Counted from the first letter of the stretch, positions 1 to 8,492 are shown. The stretch is DNA of 41,803 bases from Marine Group II euryarchaeote MED-G38 (GCA_002457145.1 NTJP01000004.1:1-41803); one strand, 5' to 3'. Numbers and translations are program-made. Notes: generated by a model from the letters alone, not told the origin.

Positions 1-815
1 ATTATTTGTTAGGAATGGATGATAGAAATTTTATGTCAATAGCTAAAACCTATCTTTCAGGAATAAGGGAAGAAAAAAATGAAACTGGTGTTTCAATTTA
101 TTGGATTCCTTTGAGTGATTTTATCGAACTATGTCCAAGAATATCTGGGAATTATTGGAGATTAATCAATAGATCAGTAAAAGATGGATGGGTTTGTATG
201 GATTCAGGAGCAGGAGAAACTAGCAGACAGCGGACTTCGAGAATTTTAAAAGAAAGAATACGTGAAAATCTAAATAAAACCTGTTCAGAAAGAATGGAGA
301 AAATGGATGATGAATTCGCTGCTCAGTTTTCCTCTTCTGTTGAAATAATAATTGGATTATTTTCAGAAAGAGTTCAGGCAGAAATGCCAATAAGTGCAGC
401 AAAAAGAGATGAGTGGCCGCCTTGTTTTGAGTTGGCAGTTTCAGAATTGAATCAAGGGGTTAATGTAAATCATACAGGTCGTGTTTTCTTAGCAGCCATG
501 TCTAGGTCTATGGGTTTTTCTCAAGAAGAAGTTTTAGGATTTTTCTCAAATGCACCAGACTTTAGTGCAGAAACAAGCGGATATCAGATAAATCAAATAT
601 ATGAAAGAGAATATACGCCTCATGGTTGTTCCGCGTTGAAAACAGGAGCTAGGTGCCCGGTACAAAGAGGCGATGATACACTTTGTGACCAAGAATGGAT
701 GACTCACCCCTTAAAATATCTAAGAGCAAAACAGAGAAGAAGATATAATGAAGGTGTGAATCAAAATAAGGATATGGGAGCAGAGGACGATGCTGAGACG
801 TCCAATTCTTCATAG
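1..815 (+). CDS. priL: DNA primase large subunit PriL, 3' part
   Basis: C-terminal part of the regulatory large subunit of the archaeal/eukaryotic-type replicative primase, which binds the catalytic subunit PriS and helps start primer synthesis. The reading frame is open to the left edge, so the true start lies outside; about 270 residues are visible against roughly 330-400 usual for the family. The Fe-S domain is recognisable: four cysteines at residues about 140, 208, 217 and 227 (counted from a TTG at base 6) lie in the contexts WPPCFELA, HGCSALK, ARCPV and DTLCDQEW, as expected for the 4Fe-4S ligands of PriL. The basic segment after the last cysteine (KYLRAKQRRRY) and an acidic tail close the protein. 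The next gene is co-directional with its own promoter-like sequence. Identification is confident; only the start is unknown. Confidence 0.9.
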   Translation, partial: YLLGMDDRNFMSIAKTYLSGIREEKNETGVSIYWIPLSDFIELCPRISGNYWRLINRSVKDGWVCMDSGAGETSRQRTSRILKERIRENLNKTCSERMEKMDDEFAAQFSSSVEIIIGLFSERVQAEMPISAAKRDEWPPCFELAVSELNQGVNVNHTGRVFLAAMSRSMGFSQEEVLGFFSNAPDFSAETSGYQINQIYEREYTPHGCSALKTGARCPVQRGDDTLCDQEWMTHPLKYLRAKQRRRYNEGVNQNKDMGAEDDAETSNSS

Positions 816-818
816 GTA

Positions 819-852
819 ATGTCTAGACATGAATAAATATAAATAAAGGAGG
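819..852 (+). promoter_or_regulatory. Palindrome, TATA-like element and strong Shine-Dalgarno upstream of the DUF373 gene
   Basis: A 12-base perfect palindrome (ATGTCTAGACAT, 819-830) lies just after the priL stop. It is followed by an AT-rich TATA-like stretch (about 833-845) and the ribosome-binding sequence GGAGGG (848-853) six bases before the ATG at 859. The RBS fixes the start of the DUF373 gene. Whether the palindrome is an operator is inference. Confidence 0.45.
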
Positions 853-858
853 GATAAA

Positions 859-2037
859 ATGGTTAGAACTTTAGTTATGACTGTCGATAGGGATAATGAT
901 TTGGGTGTAAAAGCAGGCATTAGAGGGCCCGTGATAGGTAGAAAAAGTGCTTTAAATGCTGTTTTACGACTAGGCATTGCAGATCCAGAAGAATCCGATA
1001 CAAACGCAATCTTGGGTGCATTACATCATCATGATAAAATGGTAGAGAGTGCAAAAGGAAATGATGAATTAGAAATTGCAATATTGACAGGAGATGTTAG
1101 GGTTGGTCCGCGAAGTGATAGGGCTATAGCAAGTCAACTTGAAGAGGTTATTAAAGAGTTTCAACCAGATTCAGCGGTACTTGTAACCGATGGTGCTGAT
1201 GATGAAGCATCACTCCCGATTATAACCTCAAGAATAAGAGTGGACCATATTGAAAAAATAATTGTAAGACAGAATAGAGGAATTGAGAGTACCTATTACT
1301 ACATAATAAAAGCGGTTGAAGACCCGAGATGGAGGGCTAGATTACTTGTACCAGTTGCTATATTTTTGATGCTTCTTGGCCTTGGATTAATGCTTCCAAA
1401 TGGAGGTGTTTTAATTGGTGCAATGCCTCTAATAATCGGTATATGGGTATTAGCAAAAGGACTTGGTTGGGAACAACAATTAGATCGTTTACTCAATGAT
1501 ATGAGGGAAAGCGCAACTGGTGGCATATGGTCTTCTTTATTGTGGGGTCTAGCAATTGTCTCTGTACTCTTATCTGTTCTTACGGTTTGGCAAGTTCTTA
1601 CTGGATCTACATCAGAATTAAATGAGTATGTTACTGAAAGTTATGTTAGCATTGATATATTTGATCTTGACGCTGTAAATAGAGATATTGCGGTGTGGGT
1701 TATCGCACTTGATCAAGCGCTAACTTGGATAGTTGTATCTACTTTTTCTTTTGCATTATCTTTGGGTGTGCTAAGATGGAAAGAAGGAACTTTTACAGGA
1801 AGAAGTATACTATTATTTGGTCTCGGGGGAGTTATTTATACTGTCTCTAGAGCTATAATTGAAGTACTATTAACTGAATTATCAGGTGATGATTATAGCC
1901 TAGCATTTGGTGAAATATCAGATACATGGTTTCTTCCAATCATGGCTACTGTACTTTATTATCTTCTAAGAACAGTAGTCCAATCTTTTGAAGAAAATGA
2001 TGAAAATATCGTTGGAAATAGGTTTTGGGGTGTATAA
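859..2037 (+). CDS. DUF373 family membrane protein
   Basis: Archaeal integral membrane protein of the DUF373 family, 392 residues, function unknown. Residues 1 to about 150 form a soluble alpha/beta domain beginning with MVRTLVMTVDRDNDLG, with further aspartate-rich loops (LTGDVRVG, VTDGADDEA) and the family motif RIRVDHIEKIIVRQ followed by IESTYYYI. This arrangement, acidic loops after short beta strands, resembles a nucleotide-binding fold, but that is inference. About six hydrophobic helices follow from residue 160 to the C-terminus (for example LLVPVAIFLMLLGLGLMLP and WFLPIMATVLYYLLRTVV). The start is set by a strong Shine-Dalgarno sequence six bases upstream. The downstream neighbour is convergent, separated by a 37-base terminator-like gap. 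Family assignment rests on the N-terminal motifs and the domain order. Confidence 0.85.
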   Translation: MVRTLVMTVDRDNDLGVKAGIRGPVIGRKSALNAVLRLGIADPEESDTNAILGALHHHDKMVESAKGNDELEIAILTGDVRVGPRSDRAIASQLEEVIKEFQPDSAVLVTDGADDEASLPIITSRIRVDHIEKIIVRQNRGIESTYYYIIKAVEDPRWRARLLVPVAIFLMLLGLGLMLPNGGVLIGAMPLIIGIWVLAKGLGWEQQLDRLLNDMRESATGGIWSSLLWGLAIVSVLLSVLTVWQVLTGSTSELNEYVTESYVSIDIFDLDAVNRDIAVWVIALDQALTWIVVSTFSFALSLGVLRWKEGTFTGRSILLFGLGGVIYTVSRAIIEVLLTELSGDDYSLAFGEISDTWFLPIMATVLYYLLRTVVQSFEENDENIVGNRFWGV

Positions 2038-2055
2038 ATAGCCAAAATCTATTTA

Positions 2056-2074
2056 TTTTTTAATAATTATTAAA
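2056..2074. terminator. Candidate bidirectional terminator between convergent genes
   Basis: The 37-base gap between the convergent DUF373 and ABC-F genes holds a T6 run (2056-2061) and a 16-base perfect AT-only palindrome (TTTAATAATTATTAAA, 2059-2074). T-runs are the main archaeal termination signal, and position between two converging genes fits. The function is inferred from position and composition. Confidence 0.45.
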
Positions 2075-3724
2075 TTAATTTTGTTTCTCTTTTCTCCTAA
2101 TATAGTCAGAATAATTTCCAGGCCAAACAAATAAGCTTCCATCTCCTTTTAATTCCCATATTGTATCACATACCTGGTCTAGAAAATATCGATCGTGACT
2201 AACCGTTATTATTCCCCCATCATAACCAATAAGGGCTTCTTCTAATGCTTCTTTGGCATCTGTATCCAAATGGTTAGTTGGTTCGTCTAGTAAGAGCATA
2301 TTATTTTCCTCTAAAAGAAGGCAAAGTAATGCCACTCTGGCTCTTTCACCACCACTTAATTTTGAAAGTTTTGTTTTTGCCATATCTGAAGTAAATTGAA
2401 ACTGACCTAACATTGACCTAAGAGAAGCATATTCCATCTTTGGTTTTAAAAATTGAATTTGTTCTATTGGCGTTAAATTAAAATTCAGTAATCTATGATC
2501 TTGATGAAAATACCCTATTTGAACTCCGGGACGAATATCAATTTCACCAGAATCTAGATTTAATTCTCCATTTATTATTCGTAATAATGTAGTCTTTCCT
2601 GCTCCATTTGGACCAATTATTCCAATTTTCTGCCCTCTTCTAACACCAATATCCAAGCCTCTAATTATTGGACGCGATAAACTTTCAAAGGAAAGGTGTG
2701 CTTTTTTGAAATCTAATACCTCTAAACTACTTTTCTCTGTTGCTTTCATATTAAATCTCAATGGTTTTCTTAAGTTTGGTTTAATAGATCTTAACCAATT
2801 CAACTCACGCTGTGTACGCAATATCATTACATGTTTTTGGGAGACTGATTTATCATATTTATTTGAGCTTTTCATGGACTGCATGGCCCCTTTCAATCTT
2901 TTCAGTTCTTTCTGAGTTTTTTCAATTCGATCATTTAAGGTTTGTAAAAAAAGTTCTTTTTGTTTAAGAAAAGATGAATAGTTGCCATTATAACCTCTTG
3001 TATGAGCATCTTGTACCTCTATGATGCTATTACAAACTCTATCTAAAAAGTACCTATCGTGACTTACAATTAAAAGGGCTCCTTTGAACTTAATTAGAAA
3101 GTTCTCTAACCAGTTTAAAGTCTGTAAATCTAAGTGATTAGTTGGTTCGTCTAAGAAGAAGACATCGATTTCACTTAAACCAACAAGTTGTCTTGCAAGT
3201 GCGACTTTAGCCCGTTCTCCCCCTGATAATAGAGAAAGTTGAATGTCTAAGGGATGGTGTGCTAAATCTAAAGCTTTCAAGATTTCTTGAGCGTGTCCTG
3301 CAACGTCCCCTCCTCCTGAACGCGCCATGAGACTTTGTAATTCTTGGTATCTATCCATATCAGGTTGCCAATTTCCATCATAGAAAGAAGGATTTGTCAT
3401 TTTTTCTTCTAATTGAGATATTTCATCTTCAATCTCTTGGAATTGCCGTCCGCGTCTGTTGAGTTCTTCGCCTAAAGTAGCATTTTCGTCTAAATCTCTA
3501 ATCTGTGTTAAAAATGCCAAACGGAGACCTGCTGCAAATGAAATATCACCAAGATCATGGTCCTGATTACTTATGGTACGTAATAATGTAGTTTTACCTG
3601 CACCATTGTGTCCAACAACACCGATTCTGTCGCCTTCGTCGATACGTAGGTTAACGGCTTCTAAAACAGTCAGAGGACCAAATGCACGATGTACTTCTTC
3701 AAGTCTAATGAGTTCCCTCACCAT
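2075..3724 (-). CDS. ABC-F family ATPase (Uup/EttA-like)
   Basis: Soluble tandem ATPase with no membrane segments, 549 residues. Domain 1 has Walker A GHNGAGKTT, signature LSGGERA and Walker B with DEPTNHLD. Domain 2 has Walker A GPNGAGKTT, signature LSGGERA and again DEPTNHLD. Between them lies a lysine- and glutamate-rich linker (FLKQKELFLQTLNDRIEKT onwards), the usual ABC-F inter-domain arm. ABC-F proteins act on ribosomes as translation factors or in antibiotic protection; they are common in bacteria and patchy in archaea, so bacterial origin is possible. There is no transport partner nearby. The ATG at 3724 puts the first strand of the ATPase directly after it (MVRELIRLEEVHRAFG), which fits the family. 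The gene is divergent from pcc1, separated by 69 bases. Confidence 0.93.
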   Translation of the reverse strand: MVRELIRLEEVHRAFGPLTVLEAVNLRIDEGDRIGVVGHNGAGKTTLLRTISNQDHDLGDISFAAGLRLAFLTQIRDLDENATLGEELNRRGRQFQEIEDEISQLEEKMTNPSFYDGNWQPDMDRYQELQSLMARSGGGDVAGHAQEILKALDLAHHPLDIQLSLLSGGERAKVALARQLVGLSEIDVFFLDEPTNHLDLQTLNWLENFLIKFKGALLIVSHDRYFLDRVCNSIIEVQDAHTRGYNGNYSSFLKQKELFLQTLNDRIEKTQKELKRLKGAMQSMKSSNKYDKSVSQKHVMILRTQRELNWLRSIKPNLRKPLRFNMKATEKSSLEVLDFKKAHLSFESLSRPIIRGLDIGVRRGQKIGIIGPNGAGKTTLLRIINGELNLDSGEIDIRPGVQIGYFHQDHRLLNFNLTPIEQIQFLKPKMEYASLRSMLGQFQFTSDMAKTKLSKLSGGERARVALLCLLLEENNMLLLDEPTNHLDTDAKEALEEALIGYDGGIITVSHDRYFLDQVCDTIWELKGDGSLFVWPGNYSDYIRRKEKQN

Positions 3725-3793
3725 GACTCGTTCCCGCGCAGATGTTTGATATAATACCAGTACAAATCAAAAGAGGTAACACGTACGGAGTTC

Positions 3794-4039
3794 ATGGCAA
3801 GTACAGAGGCCGAAATAGTCTGGAATGGGCCAAAGTGGCGCGCTGAACTGTTACTTTCAGCAATTTCTCCTGATGACCCGAAATCGTTTTCTTCTGAAAT
3901 AATAGATTTAGATGGTTCTGCTGAATTAAAAATAAAAGTTACTTCCACAAATTTAAAATCTATTAGATCTACAATCGATGACATTCTAGTTTGCCTTTCG
4001 GCTGCCAATACAAGCCTAGATGTGATTGAAAAGAAATAA
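3794..4039 (+). CDS. pcc1: KEOPS complex subunit Pcc1
   Basis: Small protein of 81 residues matching the Pcc1 dimerisation subunit of the KEOPS complex, which makes the universal t6A37 modification in ANN-decoding tRNAs together with Kae1, Bud32 and Cgi121. The family pattern is visible: an N-terminal strand (TEAEIVWNGP), then AISPDDPKSFSSEI, an acidic strand, and the diagnostic C-terminal helix TNLKSIRSTIDDILVCLSAA. Length fits (archaeal Pcc1 is about 75-90 residues). A TATA-like element (GATATAATA, about 3748-3756) lies upstream, with the ATG about 15 bases after the expected transcription start. No other KEOPS gene is in the window. Confidence is good because the helix motif is characteristic, although the protein is short. 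Confidence 0.82.
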   Translation: MASTEAEIVWNGPKWRAELLLSAISPDDPKSFSSEIIDLDGSAELKIKVTSTNLKSIRSTIDDILVCLSAANTSLDVIEKK

Positions 4040-4097
4040 TACATTTTATTGATTGATAATTAGTACTATTCAAGTTAGATGCTTGATACGGTATGAC

Positions 4098-5048
4098 ATG
4101 GGAGACATACCCCACGATCGTTCACATCTTCTTTGGGAAGGAGGTATTGAAAATGGAACGGCGACATTATTATTCAAAAAATCAATGGATGGATGGATAA
4201 ATGCGATGGTGTCTGATGAACAAGGAGGAGGAGAGGGTCCTGAAATTATATCTAAAGGGTATGTAGTATGTAAAGAAGGAGGTATTTTTTGTGGGAAACC
4301 GATCGTAAATAGATTGATAAAATTATATTTTTCTGAATGTAGAGTTATTTGGAATGTGACTGAGGGTAGTGAAATTAGAAAAGGTCAGATAATTTTAGAA
4401 ATAATTGGAATATCGAAAGAGATTTTAAAAATTGAAAGGATACTATTGAATATTTTAGGAAACATGTCAGGAATTTCAACTAATACCAGGAAATGGGTTG
4501 AAAGGTTACCGAATGTAAAAATCGCAGCAACACGAAAAACGGACTGGGGATTAATGGATAAATGGGCAGTCAATGTTGGAGGAGGATACACACATAGACT
4601 GAATAGAGGCGATGCTCTTATGATAAAAGAAAATGACTTTGCGGCATCGAAAAAAAAGGGAGAGTTGTATATTGATACAATTGGTAGAGTCATTAATGAA
4701 ATAGATGATCTAAAAATACACGATTTTATTGTAGTAGAGGTACAAAATCTAAACGAGGCAATGATTGTCGCAGAATCTTGGGTAAAGAAAATAAATATTA
4801 GTAAAAAAATAAGTAAAATTGTATTATTACTAGATAATATTAGCATAGATACAGTTAAACAAATATCAAAAGCGTTAGTGAAAGAAAATCTACGTAAATA
4901 TTGTATTTTAGAAGCCTCTGGAGGTATTAATATTGATTCTTTAGAATACTGGGCTGATACTGACATTGAAGTTATTTCATCGAGTAAATTAAATCGGGGC
5001 GTTCCTCCTCTTGATTTATCGATGTTATTAGATAGGGAGTCAGCTTAA
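4098..5048 (+). CDS. nadC: Nicotinate-nucleotide pyrophosphorylase (quinolinate phosphoribosyltransferase)
   Basis: Converts quinolinate and PRPP to nicotinate mononucleotide, CO2 and pyrophosphate in de novo NAD synthesis. Family motifs: ERILLNILGNMSGIST near the middle, then ATRKTDWGLMDKWAV with the TRKT phosphate-binding signature, GGGYTHR, ALMIKENDF, and the barrel-end motif LEASGGINIDSL. With the ATG at 4098 the protein is 316 residues; a longer frame could begin at TTG 4053, but the extra 15 residues resemble nothing in the family and the TTG has no ribosome-binding site. The C-terminal barrel is rather lysine- and isoleucine-rich and aspartate replaces the proline usual after TRKT. The stop codon overlaps the ATG of the next gene by one base (TAATG), so the two are probably translated together. 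Confidence 0.88.
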   Translation: MGDIPHDRSHLLWEGGIENGTATLLFKKSMDGWINAMVSDEQGGGEGPEIISKGYVVCKEGGIFCGKPIVNRLIKLYFSECRVIWNVTEGSEIRKGQIILEIIGISKEILKIERILLNILGNMSGISTNTRKWVERLPNVKIAATRKTDWGLMDKWAVNVGGGYTHRLNRGDALMIKENDFAASKKKGELYIDTIGRVINEIDDLKIHDFIVVEVQNLNEAMIVAESWVKKINISKKISKIVLLLDNISIDTVKQISKALVKENLRKYCILEASGGINIDSLEYWADTDIEVISSSKLNRGVPPLDLSMLLDRESA

Positions 5049-5833
5049 TGTCAGATATACCAAAAAGTCATCCTAGATATAATTCATTAATTTCACGAAA
5101 TAGATTGGTCAAGGCTGCAGAAGAAGGTTACCTAGCAAAATCTGCAATGATTGCACATGGAAGGGGCGAGGCTTTTGATTATCTTCTTGGTGAAAAAACC
5201 TCTTTATCTGCTCTAAGGGCAATAAAAGAAGTTGCTAATAGGTTAAAAAAGGCTAAAAGACCTGTTATATCTGTGAATGGTAATACAGCAATTTTAGCAG
5301 GAAAAGATTTGATAAGAATTGCGGGAGTGCTTTCCTGCCCTATTGAAATTAACATATATTATAGAACTGATATTAGGATATCAAAGTTATTACAGTTAAT
5401 GAGGAGATATAGATATGATATTTCTAAAGAAGAACCCCCGGAAAATTGGGAAGGCGACTGGTCAAAAAATATTGAAAATGTTAAGATATTAGGAGATGAA
5501 TGTCATGGTAAAATTATTGGACTAGATGGTCCTAGATCAATGTGTTCTTTAGAAGGGATTGAGAAGGCAGATGCAGTATTAGTTCCTCTAGAAGATGGGG
5601 ATAGATGTGAGGCCCTTATTGCACTTGGTAAAGAAGTTTTAGTTATTGATTTAAATCCTCTTTCGAGAAGTTCGAGGAACGCCACTGTAACTGTTGTAGA
5701 TGAAGTTTCAAGAGCTTCAAAATTATTATTAAAAGAAGTATTATCTAGTGAAAATAATGAAGTTTTTTGGGATAATGATATCATATTAATCGATGCCTTA
5801 AACATAATGTCGAACTCTACTAATCAAATTTAA
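5048..5833 (+). CDS. 4-phosphopantoate--beta-alanine ligase (archaeal phosphopantothenate synthetase)
   Basis: Archaeal coenzyme A pathway enzyme that joins 4-phosphopantoate and beta-alanine with ATP, replacing bacterial pantothenate synthetase. 261 residues, the normal length. Family signatures are clear from end to end: IPKSHPRYNSLISRNRLV at the N-terminus, IAHGRGEAFDYLLGE, RPVISVNGNTA, NIYYRTDIRI, GLDGPRSMC, VLVPLEDGDRCEALIALGK and IDLNPLSRSSRNATVTVVDE. The start overlaps the nadC stop by one base. The shared transcript links NAD and CoA synthesis, though no shared control is evident. The gene ends three bases from the convergent rlmH. Confidence 0.95.
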   Translation: MSDIPKSHPRYNSLISRNRLVKAAEEGYLAKSAMIAHGRGEAFDYLLGEKTSLSALRAIKEVANRLKKAKRPVISVNGNTAILAGKDLIRIAGVLSCPIEINIYYRTDIRISKLLQLMRRYRYDISKEEPPENWEGDWSKNIENVKILGDECHGKIIGLDGPRSMCSLEGIEKADAVLVPLEDGDRCEALIALGKEVLVIDLNPLSRSSRNATVTVVDEVSRASKLLLKEVLSSENNEVFWDNDIILIDALNIMSNSTNQI

Positions 5834-5836
5834 TAG

Positions 5837-6271
5837 TTATTCTCTATGATATGAACTACCTTTAATTATCTCAGTGGCCCTGTATAATTGTTCCAATAGT
5901 ATACATGATGCCATTTCGTGAATAAATGTCATTTTTGAAAGTGAAATTATTTTAATTGCTTTATTTTTTAACAAATCACTGAAACCATCAGGAGGTCCTG
6001 TGGCAAAATTTACTGTTTCATTACTTAGAGATATGTTTGAAATAAAATCAGAAAATTGCTTACTTGTTTTTTGAATTCCATTTTCATCTAAAATAATTAA
6101 ATTTCCTTTAAGAGTAGCAAGATTGTTTTCATAATAATGACTATCTTTTTTATCGGAATGAATTTTTAATGTTATACCTCGAGAAACCAAACGATTAGAA
6201 TATTCAGAAATCATTGATGCTAAATTATTATCTTTAGGTTTGCCATAAATATGAACAATCATCCTTCCCAT
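5837..6271 (-). CDS. rlmH: RlmH-like SPOUT rRNA methyltransferase
   Basis: Resembles the methyltransferase that modifies N3 of pseudouridine 1915 in helix 69 of 23S rRNA in bacteria. The SPOUT C-terminal knot is well preserved: IILDENGIQKTSKQFSDFI, FATGPPDGF in place of the bacterial GGPxG, ISLSKMTFIHEMASCILLEQ and the terminal LYRATEIIKGSSYHRE. The frame extends to a TTG at 6310, but the family begins with a short strand corresponding to MIVHIYGKPKD, so the start is ATG 6271 or ATG 6262 (141-144 residues). The family is typical of bacteria and found only in some archaea. The gene is convergent with the phosphopantothenate synthetase gene. Confidence 0.87.
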   Translation of the reverse strand: MGRMIVHIYGKPKDNNLASMISEYSNRLVSRGITLKIHSDKKDSHYYENNLATLKGNLIILDENGIQKTSKQFSDFISNISLSNETVNFATGPPDGFSDLLKNKAIKIISLSKMTFIHEMASCILLEQLYRATEIIKGSSYHRE

Positions 6272-6345
6272 AAATATACCCAGAAGGGAGTGTGTAATAG
6301 GATTTCGCAAAGCATCAAGACCGAGCGCTGTTACGGTAGTTCATT

Positions 6346-6669
6346 ATGAGTCGATGGCGCCGTCGGCGCAAACCAAAACCCCTGGTAGAAGAACCTCATG
6401 TGCGTGGAGCAAGAATGTGGATACAGGATTTAAGAGAGATATGTGAAAAGTCATTCAATAACTACACAGAAGGTCAAATAAAAGTTCGAGAAATGCAAGT
6501 AGAATGGATTGCTGCTCACAAAGTAGGTGAAGTATCAGATTCTTTGCTTGAAGGTTTAGATAGAAGAGCTTTTAGACTCTTAAAGTCTAATTCAGAAGAA
6601 TGGTTAGAATGGTTAGATAATGATAAGTTTTGGAGTCCAGGATGGAAAGGAGATGTGATTGAAGAATGA
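6346..6669 (+). CDS. Small basic-N-terminus protein of unknown function
   Basis: 107 residues; I do not recognise a family. The N-terminus is very basic (SRWRRRRKPKP), followed by a helical, tryptophan-rich body (ARMWIQDLREICEKSF, EWIAAHKVGEVSD, EEWLEWLDNDKFW). There is no signal peptide or membrane segment. The last codons overlap the ATG of the next gene by four bases (ATGA), so the two are probably translationally coupled and may work together at the membrane. The basic start could bind nucleic acid or phospholipid head groups; that is speculation. A real gene is supported by the coupling and by lack of a competing frame. Confidence 0.65.
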   Translation: MSRWRRRRKPKPLVEEPHVRGARMWIQDLREICEKSFNNYTEGQIKVREMQVEWIAAHKVGEVSDSLLEGLDRRAFRLLKSNSEEWLEWLDNDKFWSPGWKGDVIEE

Positions 6670-7373
6670 TCTCACTCAATTTTTGGATATTTTTTTATTT
6701 TTTTATTGGTGGAGTAATTCTTTATTATAGTAAATTTCAACCATTTCCTGAAATTGGAGGAAGATATAGTTTTTTAATTATATTTTTGGGAATTATCTAT
6801 GCTATTGCGGGTACGGCGCCTAGAGAAACAATAGAAGAATTTCCTGCTTTGGTCTCTGTTTTTATTGGATCTTTTGGAGTTATTTTCGGAGTTAGGCATA
6901 TGGTAATTACCAAACAAGATGTTATTTTAGCTCCATTTGCCGGTATATTATTGTGTATAGGCACAATTGATCTATTTACTGTTGATTGGGTCAATTCAAC
7001 AATGAATGAACAAATAATGTCTTTCATAATTGCTTCTATTATTGTGATGTTAGAAATCTATCTAGCATTTAGGGGGTTAGTAGTTGGTGTTCCCGGAATA
7101 TCTTGGTCTAAATCTGGCCTGAGGCAAATTAAAAGAGGTTTAATTTATGGAAAAAATGGTGCAATAGAACACTTCAACAAATCATGGGACATGAATGATC
7201 CATGGCTCAATACAATGAGTCATGCTGCTCTATTATTGATATATGAAAAAATTGGAAATGAAGAAAAAACTGAAGAACACCTATTAGGATTGGAAAAGGA
7301 AGGAGGATGGGAGGCGTTAGACGAATCTTGGACAGAGGTAATTAAAAATTCATTAAAAGAAATTTCTGTGTGA
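6666..7373 (+). CDS. Five-helix membrane protein with soluble C-terminal helical domain
   Basis: 235 residues, family not recognised. Five hydrophobic segments occupy residues 1 to about 140 (for example FWIFFYFFIGGVILYYS, FLIIFLGIIYAIAGTA, ALVSVFIGSFGVIFGV, ILAPFAGILLCIGTIDLF and SFIIASIIVMLEIYLAF). A soluble C-terminal part of about 90 residues follows, with a TPR-like helical look (AIEHFNKSWDMNDPWLNTM, AALLLIYEKIGNEEKTEEHL). The ATG overlaps the stop of the preceding small gene by four bases. Probably an anchored scaffold or small-molecule sensor, but nothing in the sequence decides this. Confidence 0.7.
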   Translation: MISLNFWIFFYFFIGGVILYYSKFQPFPEIGGRYSFLIIFLGIIYAIAGTAPRETIEEFPALVSVFIGSFGVIFGVRHMVITKQDVILAPFAGILLCIGTIDLFTVDWVNSTMNEQIMSFIIASIIVMLEIYLAFRGLVVGVPGISWSKSGLRQIKRGLIYGKNGAIEHFNKSWDMNDPWLNTMSHAALLLIYEKIGNEEKTEEHLLGLEKEGGWEALDESWTEVIKNSLKEISV

Positions 7374-7419
7374 TTTTAATACCAACTATTCAAAATAATA
7401 GTGGCCCTCCGGATGTTTT

Positions 7420-8034
7420 ATGGTTCGTATTACAAAAGTTCATACTGGCGGTGGCGATAAAGGAGAAACTTCACTTTTAGATGGTTCTAGAGTAGGTAAA
7501 GGAAACCCAAGAGTAGAGATGTATGGTACGATTGATGAATTAAACTCACAACTTGGAATGGTTAGAATGGAGCTAAAAAGGTTTGATGGCTTACCTAATG
7601 AAAATAAAATATCTATTGATAATGTTTTGGGGCGGGTCCAACAAGAGTTGTTTGATATCGGAGGAGAGTGTGCATGTACTCCTGGAAAACTTCCTTCGAT
7701 GATGGTACTTATAGGAGAAAAGGAAGGAGATAAATTAGTTGAAGAGATGGATTCGTGGTTAGAAGATGTAGAACCACTTGAATCATTTATTATGCCAACC
7801 GGGTCCGCTCCAGTAGCCAGTTTACACGTTTCAAGAACGGTTACGAGGCGAGCCGAAAGAATTGCATGCTTAATGTTAGAAAATGAAGGAGAAGGCTCGG
7901 TTAGAATTGAAATAATTTCTTATTTAAATCGCCTATCAGACTGGATGTTTGTGATGGGGCGATGGATAAGTGCAAAAAGTCAGGAAGAGGAGGTTTTATG
8001 GACTCCTCTTGGTTTAAGAACAAAAAATGACTAA
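7420..8034 (+). CDS. PduO-type ATP:cob(I)alamin adenosyltransferase
   Basis: Makes adenosylcobalamin from cob(I)alamin and ATP. 204 residues. The N-terminal ATP-binding signature is intact: ITKVHTGGGDKGETSLLDGS, followed by RVEMYGTIDELNSQLG. The C-terminal half has the second signature, VSRTVTRRAERIACLM and SYLNRLSDWMFVMGRWI, where R and N/D residues of the active site lie. One insertion-like stretch around residues 85-110 (ECACTPGKLPSMMVLIGEK) is ordinary for the family. Its product is the cofactor of the class II ribonucleotide reductase encoded at 26026. The gene overlaps the convergent Nudix gene by four bases. Confidence 0.93.
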   Translation: MVRITKVHTGGGDKGETSLLDGSRVGKGNPRVEMYGTIDELNSQLGMVRMELKRFDGLPNENKISIDNVLGRVQQELFDIGGECACTPGKLPSMMVLIGEKEGDKLVEEMDSWLEDVEPLESFIMPTGSAPVASLHVSRTVTRRAERIACLMLENEGEGSVRIEIISYLNRLSDWMFVMGRWISAKSQEEEVLWTPLGLRTKND

Positions 8035-8444
8035 ATTTTAAGATCGTGCTTTATTCTGTATGCACGTAAGGAATTGATTATATCTTTTTCTTGACTAAAG
8101 GTCAATTGTTTTTCTGTATCATCAAAACTTAACCACAAATAATTGATATGTTCATTAGATAATTTAACATCTAATTCTTCTGTCTCAGCCAAATACCAGA
8201 ATACCTGTTTAGATATTTCTTTTCCTTTACGGGTAAAAGTATATTCCGTATGTGCATTCCAATCATCGTGAATAAATACCTTTTCTATACCAGTTTCTTC
8301 AGATAATTCTCTCATAGCAGTTTCGTGGTGGTTTTTATCTTGTTCTTCAATATGACCTTTTGGAAAACTCCAATGTCCTTGGGGATATTGAAGAAGGAGT
8401 ATGCTGTCATAGTTAACTAAAATAAAGCCACATGATGTTTCCAT
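8031..8444 (-). CDS. Nudix hydrolase, diadenosine-tetraphosphatase-like
   Basis: Hydrolyses a nucleoside diphosphate linked to another group; the closest style is asymmetric Ap4A hydrolase, which has a short N-terminal strand (TSCGFILVNYDSILLLQYPQ), GHWSFPKGHIE and a tyrosine/phenylalanine-rich C-terminal half. The Nudix box is GHIEEQDKNHHETAMRELSE followed by ETGI; it carries one extra residue between the glycine and REL compared with the standard spacing. The frame reaches an ATG at 8522, but a TATA-like element on this strand (about 8493-8504) would lie inside that longer gene, and the family begins at METSCGF; I therefore place the start at 8444 (137 residues, the usual length). Confidence 0.88.
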   Translation of the reverse strand: METSCGFILVNYDSILLLQYPQGHWSFPKGHIEEQDKNHHETAMRELSEETGIEKVFIHDDWNAHTEYTFTRKGKEISKQVFWYLAETEELDVKLSNEHINYLWLSFDDTEKQLTFSQEKDIINSLRAYRIKHDLKI

Positions 8445-8492
8445 ATTATCCCGTAGTGGTGTTTGCCTATCGTAATTTCCTCTCAATGATAA

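Noticed and set aside
4385-4966. 194-codon open frame on the minus strand across nadC
   Set aside because: Opposite a gene with clear family motifs; its translation is low in motif content and shows the composition of antisense AT-rich DNA.
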